62,701 bases of DNA from an uncultured Opitutaceae bacterium (GTDB lineage: Bacteria; Verrucomicrobiota; Verrucomicrobiia; Opitutales; Opitutaceae). Of this stretch, positions 36,472 through 46,209 are shown piece by piece (positions within the stretch are counted from its first letter, which is position 1; each line of letters starts with the position of its first letter). The notes beneath the pieces were generated by a model that saw only the letters and a program-made list of their open reading frames with translations, was not told where the DNA came from and searched no databases. Made by a program: the position numbers and the translations under genes. The stretch spans positions 2,501 to 65,201 of the forward strand of contig CALAOT010000116.1 of the NCBI GenBank assembly GCA_937889545.1. The letters run 5' to 3'.

Positions 36472-36487
36472 AACAGGAACCAGTTCC

Positions 36488-37741
36488 ATGGACATCCAGC
36501 GCCCCTCCCAAGCCAAAGCGAAGCTCCGGAAACGGCTCATGATCGGAGCCGTGGCGATTGCCGCGCTTGCGGGCATCACGGTCGTGCTGGCAAGGCTCAA
36601 GCCCGCCGTGCCGTCGGTCGACAAGAGCTTGGTGTGGGTCGACTCCGTGAAGCGCGGGCCGATGGTCCGCCAGGTGCATGGTCCGGGCACCCTTGTTCCG
36701 GTTGACATCCGGTGGATAGCCGCGCGCACCCAGGGCCGGGTCGAGCGGATCGTCCTCCTGCCGGGCGCCACCGTCGAGCCGGACAGCATCATCCTGGTCC
36801 TGAGCAATCCCGATGTCGCCCAGGCGGCCGTGGACGCGGAATCGCAGCTCCAGGCCGGCGAGGCCGAGTTCGCGAACCTGAGGGTCACGGTCCAGCGTGA
36901 CGTCTTGCAATCGGAGTCCGACGCGGCGAACGCCAAGGCCCAGTTCGAGTCGGCGAGGCTCCAGGCGCAGGTGAACGACGAGCTGTTCAAGGACGGGCTT
37001 GTCTCCGAGCTCAGTCTGCGCCTCTCAAAGGTGAACGCCGAGCAGGCAGCAACGATCGACTCGATAGCGCAGAAGAGGCATGCGTTCGCCGAGGATTCGG
37101 TGGTGCCCCAGCTGGCGGTGAAGCAGGCGGAGGTCGACCGGCTCCGCGCCCAGGCCAAGCTCAAGCTCGGGGAGGCCGACGCCTTGAACGTGCGCGCCGG
37201 CATGCGCGGCATCCTCCAGGTCGTTCCCGTGGAGGTCGGCGCCCAGGTGCAGCCCGGAACCAATCTGGCGCGCGTGGCCGACCCCTCCCGGCTCAAGGCG
37301 GAAGTCCAGGTCGCCGAAACCCAGGCGAAGGACGTGCAGATCGGCCAGAGCGCGGAGGTCGACACGCGCAACGGGATCGCGGCCGGCAGGGTTTCGCGCG
37401 TGGCCCCGTCGGTCCAGAACGGAACCGTAACCGTGGACGTTGCGCTTTCGGGCGAGCTTCCGCGCGGCGCGAGGCCGGACCTGTCGGTCGACGGAGTCGT
37501 CGAGCTCGAGCGGCTGGACAACGTCGTCTACGTAGGGCGTCCCGCGTTCGGCCAGGGGAATTCAACCACCCAGATCTTCCTGCTCGACGCGGACGGGGTG
37601 TATGCCAACCGCACGCCCGTGCAGTTCGGCCGCACCTCGGTGAACACGATAGAAATCGTGAAGGGGCTCCAGGCGGGCGACCGGGTGATCCTCTCCGACA
37701 TGTCGCAGTGGGACTCCCATGACCGGATCAAGCTGAATTGA
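36488..37741 (+). CDS. HlyD/MacA-type periplasmic adaptor
   Basis: A 417-residue membrane-fusion protein: one N-terminal helix (about 18-36, MIGAVAIAALAGITVVLARL), lipoyl domain (QGRVERIVLLPGATVEPDS), a helical hairpin (about 115-225), the second lipoyl half (MRGILQVVPVEVGAQVQPG) and beta-barrel domain. It links the inner-membrane permease (38601) to TolC (32074). It is first in a three-gene operon with ATPase and permease, directly after the sensor kinase gene and a sigma-54-type promoter. An in-frame ATG at 36539 is a weaker start. Confidence 0.9.
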   Translation: MDIQRPSQAKAKLRKRLMIGAVAIAALAGITVVLARLKPAVPSVDKSLVWVDSVKRGPMVRQVHGPGTLVPVDIRWIAARTQGRVERIVLLPGATVEPDSIILVLSNPDVAQAAVDAESQLQAGEAEFANLRVTVQRDVLQSESDAANAKAQFESARLQAQVNDELFKDGLVSELSLRLSKVNAEQAATIDSIAQKRHAFAEDSVVPQLAVKQAEVDRLRAQAKLKLGEADALNVRAGMRGILQVVPVEVGAQVQPGTNLARVADPSRLKAEVQVAETQAKDVQIGQSAEVDTRNGIAAGRVSRVAPSVQNGTVTVDVALSGELPRGARPDLSVDGVVELERLDNVVYVGRPAFGQGNSTTQIFLLDADGVYANRTPVQFGRTSVNTIEIVKGLQAGDRVILSDMSQWDSHDRIKLN

Positions 37742-37888
37742 CGATGAACGACAACCGATCCGCCGTCTGCCAGCTTGCTAGGTCGCCCGGCGCGCCACAA
37801 GGGTCGAACCCGCAGCCGCCCCGCGCAGGGAGTGAATCCGCCCTCCCCCTCTTTCCCTAGTCAATCCAAAAACCAAGGACACAATACC

Positions 37889-38584
37889 ATGCCCCAGAGC
37901 CTCCTGAAGCTCGACAACGTCACCAAGGTGTTCCTCACCGACGAGGTCGAAACCCACGCCCTTTCCGGCATCCACCTTGAGATCAACAAGGGCGAGTACG
38001 TCGCAATTGCGGGCCCGTCGGGGTGCGGAAAATCCACGCTCCTCTCGATCCTTGGGCTGCTCGACACGCCCACGGAAGGGACGTACCTCCTCAATGACCG
38101 CCCCGTGCAGGGTCTCACTCCAGCCGAGCGCGCCAGGATCCGCAACCGCCAGATCGGGTTCATCTTTCAGTCGTTCAACCTCATTGGCGACCTGAGCGTC
38201 TACGAGAACGTCGAGCTGCCGCTCACGTACCGGGGAATGCCCGCATCGGACCGGAAGGCCCGCGTCGAGGAGGCCCTTGAAAAGGTCGGCATGGCGCACC
38301 GGGCCAAGCACGTTCCCTCGCAGCTGTCTGGCGGCCAGCAGCAGCGCGTTGCGGTGGCGCGCGCACTCGCCGGCTATCCCGCGGTACTGCTGGCTGACGA
38401 GCCCACCGGCAACCTGGACTCCAAGAACGGCGACGCGGTGATGGAGCTACTGCACAGCCTCCACCGCGCCGGCTCGACCATCCTCATGGTGACCCACGAT
38501 ACGCGCTTTGCGCGCCACGCCCAAAGGACGGTCCATCTATTCGACGGTCGCGTGGTGGAGGAGAGCGTGGAGGAGAAGGCCTGA
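37889..38584 (+). CDS. ABC transporter ATP-binding protein, MacB/LolD family
   Basis: A 231-residue ATPase with Walker A GPSGCGKST (about 40-48), signature LSGGQQQRVAVARAL, Walker B VLLADEP and a normal D-loop (NLDSKNG), in contrast to the paralogue at 31405. An AAGGAC ribosome site precedes the ATG at 37889; the frame is open to 37775 but upstream residues are not family-like. The permease begins 17 bases after its stop, so this is the motor for it. Confidence 0.92.
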   Translation: MPQSLLKLDNVTKVFLTDEVETHALSGIHLEINKGEYVAIAGPSGCGKSTLLSILGLLDTPTEGTYLLNDRPVQGLTPAERARIRNRQIGFIFQSFNLIGDLSVYENVELPLTYRGMPASDRKARVEEALEKVGMAHRAKHVPSQLSGGQQQRVAVARALAGYPAVLLADEPTGNLDSKNGDAVMELLHSLHRAGSTILMVTHDTRFARHAQRTVHLFDGRVVEESVEEKA

Positions 38585-38600
38585 AAGGGCAGGCCGCTTC

Positions 38601-41039
38601 ATGTTCTCCGATATCAGGTTCGCCTGCCGCCAGCTGATCAAGAATCCCGGATTCACAGCCACTTCCCTTATCACCCTCGCTCTCTGCATCGGGGCCAACC
38701 TGGTCATCTTCGCGGTCGTCGACGCCATTCTCGTCCGACCCCTTCCGTTTCCGCGCGCGGGCCGCTTGGTGACAATGTACTACGTCTACCCGAAGCTTCC
38801 CAGCGCTTCGCCTGGAGCATCGACCACGAACTACTACGAGCGCCGGGCGAAGATCCCCGCCTTGTCCTCGCTCGCCGCGATCGACGAGAACACCTCCGTA
38901 ATCGGCGAGAGCGGGTCGACGTCGATCGAAAGACTGGGGCGGGTCACGTCGGAATTCTTCAGCACCCTGGGGGTGGCGCCACTCCTAGGGCGCGCGTTCA
39001 CCGATGCGGAGATGACCTACCAGACCGATCACGTGGCGATATTGAGCTATGAGTATTGGAGAAGCGCGTACGGCGCCGACCCGAAGGTGCTCGGGAGGTC
39101 CATCCGCAGGGACGGGGTGATGTGCGCCATTGTCGGCGTGCTGCCGCCCAGTTTCCGCTTCCTCTCCTTCCAGGCGCCGGTCTACGTGCCCCTTTCGTCG
39201 GAGGAGGCTGAGCGCAACGTCGGATCGCGCCATAGCGTCGGCAAGGTCCTGATCGGACGCATGGCCGACGGGTCGCAGCTGGCGGACGTCCAGGCGCAGA
39301 TCGACGCCCTCGACATCCAGATTGCGCCGCAGTTCGCCGAGGCGAAGCTCGTCGCGGACGCCGGCACCCACACGGTGGTCGCGCCGCTTCAGGCCGACCA
39401 CGTGGCGCCGGTCCGGCCGATGCTTGTCCTCCTGCAGGCCGCGGCGCTGTTCCTTCTCCTCATCGGGTGCATCAACCTCGTCAATCTCCTGCTGGTTCGC
39501 GCGACCAATCGCGCAAAGGAGCTCGCCATCCGCCGGACGCTTGGCGCGGGCCAGCGCCACATCGTCAGCGGCGTCATGGCGGAGACAATGATACTGGCCG
39601 TAGTAGGGGCCGTTCTTGGGCTGTGGGTCGGCGCAGTCGGAATCCGTTTCCTTGGCATCCTGGGCGTGGATCAGCTGCCTCTCGGCGCCGAGGTCGCCTT
39701 CAATGGGCGGATTGCCGTGACGGCGCTGCTTGGTGCTGCGGTCGTTGGCGCATGCGTCTCGGTTCCCATCGCTTGGTTCAACCTGCGCGGCGGACTCGCG
39801 CTCGCGCTCAAGTCCGAGTCGCGGGGCGGCACCGCGGATGTTGCCGCCCTCCGTCTTCGCCGCGGCTTCATCGTGGCCCAGATCGCCCTCGCCTTCGTGC
39901 TGCTGACCGGCGCGGGCCTGCTTGGAACGAGCCTTCGGCGCGCGATGGCCGTGTCGCCCGGGTTTCGGCCCGACCATGTGATCACGGGGCAGTTCAACCT
40001 GACATGGAACGGGTACCGCACCTTGGACACGTTCCACACCTTCTTCGACCGGCTGTTCGAAAGGACCCGCGCGTTGCCTGGAGTATCGGCTGTCGGGGCG
40101 GCGACGAGCGTCCCCTTGGCCGGCCTGACCGGGGGCGATGTCATGACGGTTCCGGGCTACACGCCGGCCAGCGGCGGGGAAGGGCTCCTGGTGCATGACC
40201 AAATAGGCGTCGCGGGGGATTATTTTGAGGCAATGGGGATTCCCCTGCGCAGCGGCAGGTTCCTGGAGCCGGCCGACGCGGGCCTCGACCATCAGGTCGG
40301 CCTGGTCGATGAGGCCTTCGCGCTGCATTACTGGCCCGGTGGGGGTGCCGTGGGCAAACAGGTCTACCTCGGGACGGACACCGGTCCCGACAACAAACCC
40401 TTCACCATTGTCGGCGTGGTCGGGACGGTGAAGCAGGCCGGCCTGACGGAGCACAAAGCGAGGGGCACGCTCTACTTCCCTTTCAGCCGCGAGTACCTTC
40501 GCAAGTACGTCCTGGTCGCCCGGACGCAGCTCACCCCCGACTCCGTTGCAAACACCCTTGTAAAGGTGGTGCGCGAAGCGGACCCGGACGTGACGCTCTC
40601 CGACCTCCGCTCCATGGAGGTCCGTGTCAGCGACAGCCTTTCAACCCGCCGGTCCACGGCGTTGATGGCCGGGATCTTTGCCGCGTCGGCGCTGCTGCTC
40701 GCGACCATCGGCATTTACGGGGTGATGGCGTATGCCGTCGCGCAGCGAACGAGGGAATTCGGGGTCCGGATCGCCCTCGGGGCGCGGGAGCTGGACGTGC
40801 TGAGGCTCGTGTTCGTGGAGGGTGTCCGCCTTGCCGCCGTAGGGCTCGCCGCGGGCATGCTTCTCGCCCTGCTGCTCACGCGATACATGTCCTCCCTGCT
40901 ATATGGCGTCGGATCAAACGACCCGCTCGCCTTCGCCGGCGTTGCGGCTCTCATAGCCCTGGTCGCCTGCCTCGCCTGCCTTCTGCCGGCGCGCCGGGCC
41001 ACGAGAGTCGACCCCGTGGTCGCCCTTCGCGCTGAGTGA
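38601..41039 (+). CDS. ADOP-type ABC transporter permease (MacB-like, duplicated)
   Basis: An 812-residue permease of the type named acidobacterial duplicated orphan permease: two MacB units in one chain. Each has a leading helix, a large periplasmic domain and a C-terminal three-helix block. The first block carries RAKELAIRRTLGAGQRH (about 305-321), the second RTREFGVRIALGARELD. The N-terminus is FACRQLIKNPGFTATSLIT, very typical. Being a fused dimer, it needs no partner permease. ATG 38601 is preferred over an in-frame start at 38508 that overlaps the ATPase gene. Confidence 0.92.
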   Translation: MFSDIRFACRQLIKNPGFTATSLITLALCIGANLVIFAVVDAILVRPLPFPRAGRLVTMYYVYPKLPSASPGASTTNYYERRAKIPALSSLAAIDENTSVIGESGSTSIERLGRVTSEFFSTLGVAPLLGRAFTDAEMTYQTDHVAILSYEYWRSAYGADPKVLGRSIRRDGVMCAIVGVLPPSFRFLSFQAPVYVPLSSEEAERNVGSRHSVGKVLIGRMADGSQLADVQAQIDALDIQIAPQFAEAKLVADAGTHTVVAPLQADHVAPVRPMLVLLQAAALFLLLIGCINLVNLLLVRATNRAKELAIRRTLGAGQRHIVSGVMAETMILAVVGAVLGLWVGAVGIRFLGILGVDQLPLGAEVAFNGRIAVTALLGAAVVGACVSVPIAWFNLRGGLALALKSESRGGTADVAALRLRRGFIVAQIALAFVLLTGAGLLGTSLRRAMAVSPGFRPDHVITGQFNLTWNGYRTLDTFHTFFDRLFERTRALPGVSAVGAATSVPLAGLTGGDVMTVPGYTPASGGEGLLVHDQIGVAGDYFEAMGIPLRSGRFLEPADAGLDHQVGLVDEAFALHYWPGGGAVGKQVYLGTDTGPDNKPFTIVGVVGTVKQAGLTEHKARGTLYFPFSREYLRKYVLVARTQLTPDSVANTLVKVVREADPDVTLSDLRSMEVRVSDSLSTRRSTALMAGIFAASALLLATIGIYGVMAYAVAQRTREFGVRIALGARELDVLRLVFVEGVRLAAVGLAAGMLLALLLTRYMSSLLYGVGSNDPLAFAGVAALIALVACLACLLPARRATRVDPVVALRAE

Positions 41040-41102
41040 GGCGCGCCTGCGCGTTGCCCGCGAGATTTCGCACACAGATCAGCCGCCGAACCCCAAAATC
41101 CC

Positions 41103-44100
41103 ATGCCGACCCCGCCATGTTTACCGGTGAAACAGGAGACTAGCCTTTCCGGCCGCCCATCCCCGGAGGGCCGAAGCTCCCATCCGGGACATGCGGCCCG
41201 GTGGCCCAGGATCCTCTCCGCGGTTGCAATCCTGCTGCTGTGTCTCTGCCGGGGGGCTCAAGCGCAGGATGCCGCACTAACCCCGGGACCCAAGCTCAAG
41301 GACGAGATGCGGCTGCCATGGGCCCGCAGCAACGACCGGTTCATCCGGTCCTGGCTTGTGGCCGGCGCCTTTCCGGGCGGTTTGAACGACGATTTCCTGG
41401 CCGCCCAAGGCGGCGAGCCGGCCATGGTTCCCACCGATCGGCTGGAGACCAAGTATGCGGGCTCCACGAGCGTCAAGTGGCACCCCCTGACATCCTGGGG
41501 CGACGCCGTGGGCCTCGATTTTCCCGGGGCGGCCAGGGACGGCGCGGTCGCATATGCCTTCGCCAAGGTCACGCCTCGGCAGGCGGGCAAGTCCCTCCTT
41601 TCTTTCGGCAGCGACGGCGGGGTCCGGGTGTGGCTCAACGGGAAACTAGTGCTGTCCCGAGACGGGCAGCGCACGCTTGCCCCCGATGAGGACCAGGTGG
41701 AGGTGGATCTGAACGCCGGCGACAACAGCCTGCTCGTCAAGGTTCTCAAGCAGGCCGAATCCTGGGCATTCTCGGTTCGCATCATCGAGACCGGCACGGT
41801 CCTTCCTCGCACAGCAGAAATCTATCCCGCGATCGTCACGCAGGATCGCGATGGATTGACCGTCAAGACCGACAATGGGAACGCCCTGGCCGCGGAAAGG
41901 GACGTGACGGTCGAGGTGGTTGCGCCTGGGGGAAGGATCCTCGCAGCAAAGACGGCCCATCGGGGAGATTCCGTCAGCTTCAACTCCCGCAACTGGCCGG
42001 ACGGCCCCTACGAGGCCCGCTGCTCCACGAGAACCTTCGACGGCCGGTCCTTCACGACGCACGTACCCTGGTACAAGGGCGACTGCCTGGCCAAGGCTCG
42101 CGAACTGGGGGCGACGGCACTGAAGGCCGACGCGACGACGCCGGAGGGTTTCACGCTGCGGATGCTGGCCGACATGGTGGAGGACCGCCTGGGCTCGAAG
42201 ATCGCGGACGCCAAAGGCAATCCCTGGGAGAAGATCCATTCCCCCCTGATGGAGTACGACGAGCTGATGCTCGAGCGCCAGGGCAGGCAGGGCCGGATCC
42301 GGCCCTATGGATTCTTGCGCCTCGCCTACCGGGACGAAGTCGACGGATCGCCGCAGTTCTGCCGCGCTTACCTGCCGGCCCGATACGATCCGGCAAGAAA
42401 ATGGCCTGTCGTGATCGACCTGCACGGCTACAATCCGCAGAATCCGGTCTACGTGCGCTGGTGGGCGGCCAGCGACCGCCATTCCGGGTACGACACGGAG
42501 CCATCCGACGGCCGGGGCTTCATCTTCATGGCGCCCCATGGCCGCGGAAACGCCTCGTACATCGGCATGGGCGACAGCGATGTCGTGCGCGCGCTCGCAG
42601 AGGCGAAGCGATTGCTGAACGTGGACGATGACCGGGTGTACCTCATGGGCGAATCCATGGGGGGCTGGGGCACCTGGAACATCGCCACGCGCCATCCGGA
42701 TCTCTTCGCGGCGATTTCGCCCATCTTCGGCGGTTCAGACTATCACGCGGAGATGTCCGAGGAGGACCTTGCCAGGCTCGATCCCGTGGCACGCTTCCTC
42801 AGCGAAAAGCGCAGTAGCTGGGCGATGGCGGATGGCCTGCTCAACGTCCCGGTCCTCGTGCATCAGGGTGATGCCGACAAGGCTGTTAACGCGGACTACT
42901 CGCGCTGGGGGGTTCGGCTCCTCCAGCGTTGGGGCTACGACGTGCGGTATCACGAGTATCCCGGCCGCGGCCACGAACAGCTGTTCGACGCGAAAAGCGC
43001 CATAAAGAATATCGAGTGGTTCCTGGATCACCGCCGTGATCCCGGTCCCGCCCACGTGCGGATACGCTCAGCCGAGCTGCGCCATGCATCCGCCTACTGG
43101 GCGCACGTGGACCAGATGGCGAGCCCCATGGCCTTCATGGTGCTCGATGCGGAGGTCATCGGATCCAACCTGATCCGGCTCGATACGGAGAACGTCCTCG
43201 CCCTGACGCTCTCGCCCCCGGCGGCCCTGGTCGACGCAGGCAAGCCCCTGCGGGTCGTCTGGAACGGAGCGCAAAGGAGTTCGCGCCTCCAGGAGGGAAG
43301 GCTGCATCTGGCCGCCGCGGGTTTTGAGCCCGCGCCGCTGCATAAGAATGAACGCATTCCAGGCACGATCCAGGACTTCACGGTCACGCCTTTCGCAGTC
43401 GTCGTCGGGACGATCTCGAAGGACCCCGAGATGGTTGAAATATGCGCCAAGAAAGCCGCCGGATTCGCCGCCTACTGGCGCGACTGGCAGAAGCAGGAAT
43501 TGCGCGTGTTCAAGGACACGGAACTCACGGATAACGACATGACTCGCTACTCCCTCCTTCTCATAGGGGGGCCGGAGGCGAACAAGGTTTCCGCCGTGCT
43601 GGAGAGGAAGATGCCCCTGCGGATCTCCCCCGATCAGATCGTCGTCGATGGCAAGAGCTTCGTCGTGAAAGACGCCGCCGTGCGGATGATCTACCCAAAC
43701 CCGCTGAATGCGGACCGCTATATCCTGATTGCCGCGGGCACCTCCGCCGGCGGCATGTACTATTGCGACCTCCTCAACCAGGAGCAGCAGGGATGGGACT
43801 ACGTGATCGACGACGGACGAATTCCACCCTTCAAGCAAAAGGCCTTTGGGCACCAGATTCGCGTTGTCTCCGGGATGTTCGACTACAACTGGCGCTACGA
43901 CAGATCCCTGGCAACGGAAGGAGACGCCCAGATCAGGGCGAAGGGCCGTCAACTTCTTCGTCCGAAAGCGAATCTCACTGTGGATCCGAAGGTGCTCGAT
44001 GCCTATGTGGGGCGCTACCAGATCGAGAAGGGATCGGCCGTTTCGATCGTTAGGGAAGGCAAGCGCCTCCTTGCAAAGGGCGACGGCTTATCGGTGGAAA

Positions 44101-44240
44101 TGCTGCCGTTAAGCGAGACGGACTTTCGCATCGAGGAGTACAGCGTCCAGCTCACACTGGTTCGCGATGGCACAGGCAAGATCGTCGGCTTCTCGGGTTA
44201 CCAGAACGGAGAGGATTTCATGGTCACCAAGGTCGATTGA
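41103..44240 (+). CDS. Large secreted alpha/beta-hydrolase (esterase/peptidase type)
   Basis: A 1045-residue exported protein. The hydrophobic core of the signal peptide is at about 37-52 (ILSAVAILLLCLCRG). A beta-sandwich domain (about 55-235) follows, then an alpha/beta hydrolase with the nucleophile Ser in LMGESMGGWGTW (about residue 517), Asp in HQGDADKAVN and His in GRGHEQLFD. The C-terminal 80 residues (DAYVGRYQIEKGSAVSI) resemble the DUF3471 tail found on class C beta-lactamase-like enzymes. The domain mix suggests a carbohydrate esterase or prolyl-oligopeptidase relative; the substrate is unknown. It stands alone after the exporter locus. The long Pro/Ser-rich N-terminus makes the start uncertain. 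Confidence 0.75.
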   Translation: MPTPPCLPVKQETSLSGRPSPEGRSSHPGHAARWPRILSAVAILLLCLCRGAQAQDAALTPGPKLKDEMRLPWARSNDRFIRSWLVAGAFPGGLNDDFLAAQGGEPAMVPTDRLETKYAGSTSVKWHPLTSWGDAVGLDFPGAARDGAVAYAFAKVTPRQAGKSLLSFGSDGGVRVWLNGKLVLSRDGQRTLAPDEDQVEVDLNAGDNSLLVKVLKQAESWAFSVRIIETGTVLPRTAEIYPAIVTQDRDGLTVKTDNGNALAAERDVTVEVVAPGGRILAAKTAHRGDSVSFNSRNWPDGPYEARCSTRTFDGRSFTTHVPWYKGDCLAKARELGATALKADATTPEGFTLRMLADMVEDRLGSKIADAKGNPWEKIHSPLMEYDELMLERQGRQGRIRPYGFLRLAYRDEVDGSPQFCRAYLPARYDPARKWPVVIDLHGYNPQNPVYVRWWAASDRHSGYDTEPSDGRGFIFMAPHGRGNASYIGMGDSDVVRALAEAKRLLNVDDDRVYLMGESMGGWGTWNIATRHPDLFAAISPIFGGSDYHAEMSEEDLARLDPVARFLSEKRSSWAMADGLLNVPVLVHQGDADKAVNADYSRWGVRLLQRWGYDVRYHEYPGRGHEQLFDAKSAIKNIEWFLDHRRDPGPAHVRIRSAELRHASAYWAHVDQMASPMAFMVLDAEVIGSNLIRLDTENVLALTLSPPAALVDAGKPLRVVWNGAQRSSRLQEGRLHLAAAGFEPAPLHKNERIPGTIQDFTVTPFAVVVGTISKDPEMVEICAKKAAGFAAYWRDWQKQELRVFKDTELTDNDMTRYSLLLIGGPEANKVSAVLERKMPLRISPDQIVVDGKSFVVKDAAVRMIYPNPLNADRYILIAAGTSAGGMYYCDLLNQEQQGWDYVIDDGRIPPFKQKAFGHQIRVVSGMFDYNWRYDRSLATEGDAQIRAKGRQLLRPKANLTVDPKVLDAYVGRYQIEKGSAVSIVREGKRLLAKGDGLSVEMLPLSETDFRIEEYSVQLTLVRDGTGKIVGFSGYQNGEDFMVTKVD

Positions 44241-44400
44241 CCCGGGCCATCCGGAATCGCCCCCAAGGGCGCCTCTCGCTGACGCGAGCAGCACACCAGC
44301 ACGCCCAGGCCCAAGGCCACCATCGCCACAAATAGTTTCGACAGATCCTTTTGCCGCCGGATATCTCCCGTCATCCTTCAGGAAGATCCCGCTTCGGCTC

Positions 44401-44865
44401 ATGTCCCCACGACCATCAGTCCGCCTTCGTCCGCTCCGCGCTGCGGACTATGATGAGGTCTACGCTATCTGGAAGAAAGCGGAGGGCGTCGGCCTCAACG
44501 AATCCGACAGCCGGGAGGCGGTTGGGCGATTCCTCAAAAGGAACCCCGGTCTGAGCCAGGTCGCCGTTTCCGCAGGCCGTGTGATTGCGACAGTCTTGTG
44601 CGGCCACGACGGCCGGCGGGGCTACCTGCATCACCTTGCCGTCGCCCGGAAATGGCGGCGCAAGGGCGTGGGAAGGTCCTTGGTCGCGGCCTGCCTCGAG
44701 AAACTCAGCAAGGGGGGCATCCACAAGTGCAACCTGTTTCTCTACGCCAGCAACAGACCGGGCAGAGTATTCTGGAGACGCCTGGGCTGGAACGTCCGTT
44801 CCGACCTTCGGCTCGTGCAGCGTGGGACGGCGAGAATCCCCGGCTCCTGCCGCACGAGCTGTTGA
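44401..44865 (+). CDS. GNAT-family N-acetyltransferase
   Basis: A 154-residue acetyltransferase. The acetyl-CoA-binding motif A is seen as HHLAVARKWRRKGVGRSLVAACLE (R-x-x-G-x-G type), and motif B as NLFLYASNRPGRVFWRRLGW near the end. RLRPLRAADYDEVYAIW is the common N-terminal start of the family. The open frame extends to 44167 within the previous gene; ATG 44401 is chosen because the domain begins there. The substrate (small molecule or protein N-terminus) cannot be told. Confidence 0.82.
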   Translation: MSPRPSVRLRPLRAADYDEVYAIWKKAEGVGLNESDSREAVGRFLKRNPGLSQVAVSAGRVIATVLCGHDGRRGYLHHLAVARKWRRKGVGRSLVAACLEKLSKGGIHKCNLFLYASNRPGRVFWRRLGWNVRSDLRLVQRGTARIPGSCRTSC

Positions 44866-45030
44866 AGTGCGCCACCGCTGGCTTGGGGACGGCCGGTCGC
44901 GATCGGTAGGGCGCCGGATAGCCGACCCTTTCTCGCATCGCCCCGCACACCTGGCCCCAAGGCCTTGCAGACCGCCCGTATCCTCGCCTGAACGCGAATC
45001 AGGGTGACGATCGGCCAGCGCATCGGCGCC

Positions 45031-46209
45031 TCATTTCTCCGGCATGCCGCCAGGGGTCTTCACGCCGCCGTCGTCCGCGCGGCTTTCCCCGCCTGGCTTT
45101 GCGATTCTGGTCAGGGTAAGGGAATTCCTCTTGTCGTATTGCAAGATCGTGCCGGTGATGCGGTTCCCCTTGAGCGCACCGCGAATGACGAGGCCCCAGC
45201 CCGGGACCTTCACAGTTACCTCCCTTGCGCTTGTTGCCACCCACGCTGGCACAACTACATGCTGCCCTGCGCTCTCGAAGGTTGCTTTCCCGGTCGGATC
45301 AATGTGGATGACAAGGCCAGGGCCCGAGGAGGTGCGCTGCCAGTCTCCGACAACTCCCGATCGAGGGTCGAAAGAGCTCCCTTCCTCCTTGTCAGGCTGG
45401 TCGTCGATCGGCGTCGCTTCGCCCACATGGACGTGGCCCTCGGGAATCGGCTTCAGAACCAGCCCGTAACTGTCCTGGCCAAAATACAACGAGGCGTTTT
45501 GAGCCATGGCCGGAAGGTCTCTTTCAAAATCGTGGCGGCGCTCGGAAAGGCTGAACCGCGTTTCCCAAAGCAGCGTGAGTTTCTTCTGCTTCCACGCGGA
45601 CTGGAAATCGAACGCGCGCAGGATCACGTAGTAGCGGTTCACCTCGATGGCGCTCAGCACGTCGGAGTGCACCTCGTCGAGGAGCCTCGACCTGAAGGAC
45701 CTGCCAAAGAAGACGGTGCTGCGATCCAGCGTTGCCTGGATGGAAACCTCGGAGTCGAAACCCAGCAGCCTGGCGTTTTCAAAATTCAGCACGTCCCTCA
45801 GGTATCCGTCGGACGTGTTGATGCCGCCTATGGTTCTTCCCCAAGAGACCATGATCAGCAGCCTTGTCGAATTCGGGTCGCGGGTGGGCAGGTAATTCTG
45901 CCTGGCAAGCGGTTCCGCAAGCATGTGCGCTATGGCGGGGAAGGTTATATTATCGATCGTGGGGTCGCTCACCACGAACTGATCGTTGAAAAACCCCTCG
46001 ACAACGCCCCCATTCCCATAGGCGAATGTCTCGGGTTGGAACGAGCCGTCCGCCAGGCGGGTGCGGACATAGCCGTTGTGTGCGCTCGAGGACACGACGG
46101 TAAGCTTTTCGCTGTCAGAAATGGAGCTGAAAAGTCCGGCCTCGGAAGGCGAGGCCGGGGTTGTGGCGACGGCTGCCAGGAGCCAGACCTGAATACGCAA
46201 TCGCAGCAT
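45031..46209 (-). CDS. Secreted protein of unknown function
   Basis: A 392-residue protein whose start MLRLRIQVWLLAAVATTPASPSEA looks like a signal peptide. The mature part has a conserved-looking alpha/beta region (about 40-250; for example DRSTVFFGRSFRSRLLDEV), a polar linker with DQPDKEEGSS, and a C-terminal beta-rich domain of about 95 residues (VVGDWQRTSSGPGLVIHIDP) that resembles lipocalin-like repeat strands. I do not recognise the family. In-frame ATGs at 46248 and 46353 are possible earlier starts. It is convergent with the GNAT gene and divergent from the serine hydrolase gene. Confidence 0.6.
   Translation of the reverse strand: MLRLRIQVWLLAAVATTPASPSEAGLFSSISDSEKLTVVSSSAHNGYVRTRLADGSFQPETFAYGNGGVVEGFFNDQFVVSDPTIDNITFPAIAHMLAEPLARQNYLPTRDPNSTRLLIMVSWGRTIGGINTSDGYLRDVLNFENARLLGFDSEVSIQATLDRSTVFFGRSFRSRLLDEVHSDVLSAIEVNRYYVILRAFDFQSAWKQKKLTLLWETRFSLSERRHDFERDLPAMAQNASLYFGQDSYGLVLKPIPEGHVHVGEATPIDDQPDKEEGSSFDPRSGVVGDWQRTSSGPGLVIHIDPTGKATFESAGQHVVVPAWVATSAREVTVKVPGWGLVIRGALKGNRITGTILQYDKRNSLTLTRIAKPGGESRADDGGVKTPGGMPEK

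Noticed and set aside
38985..40454. 489-codon open frame on - opposite the ADOP permease
   Set aside because: Shadow frame without ribosome site or recognisable motif.
44198..44374. 58-codon frame on - with a hydrophobic stretch (LFVAMVALGLGVLVCC)
   Set aside because: It overlaps the end of the esterase gene, has poor spacing of the ribosome site, and no terminator; likely chance in GC-rich DNA.
44241..44400. Small hairpins after the esterase gene (CGCCC-CCAA-GGGCG and CTCGC-TGA-GCGAG type)
   Set aside because: Short stems with no T-run; not convincing as a terminator.
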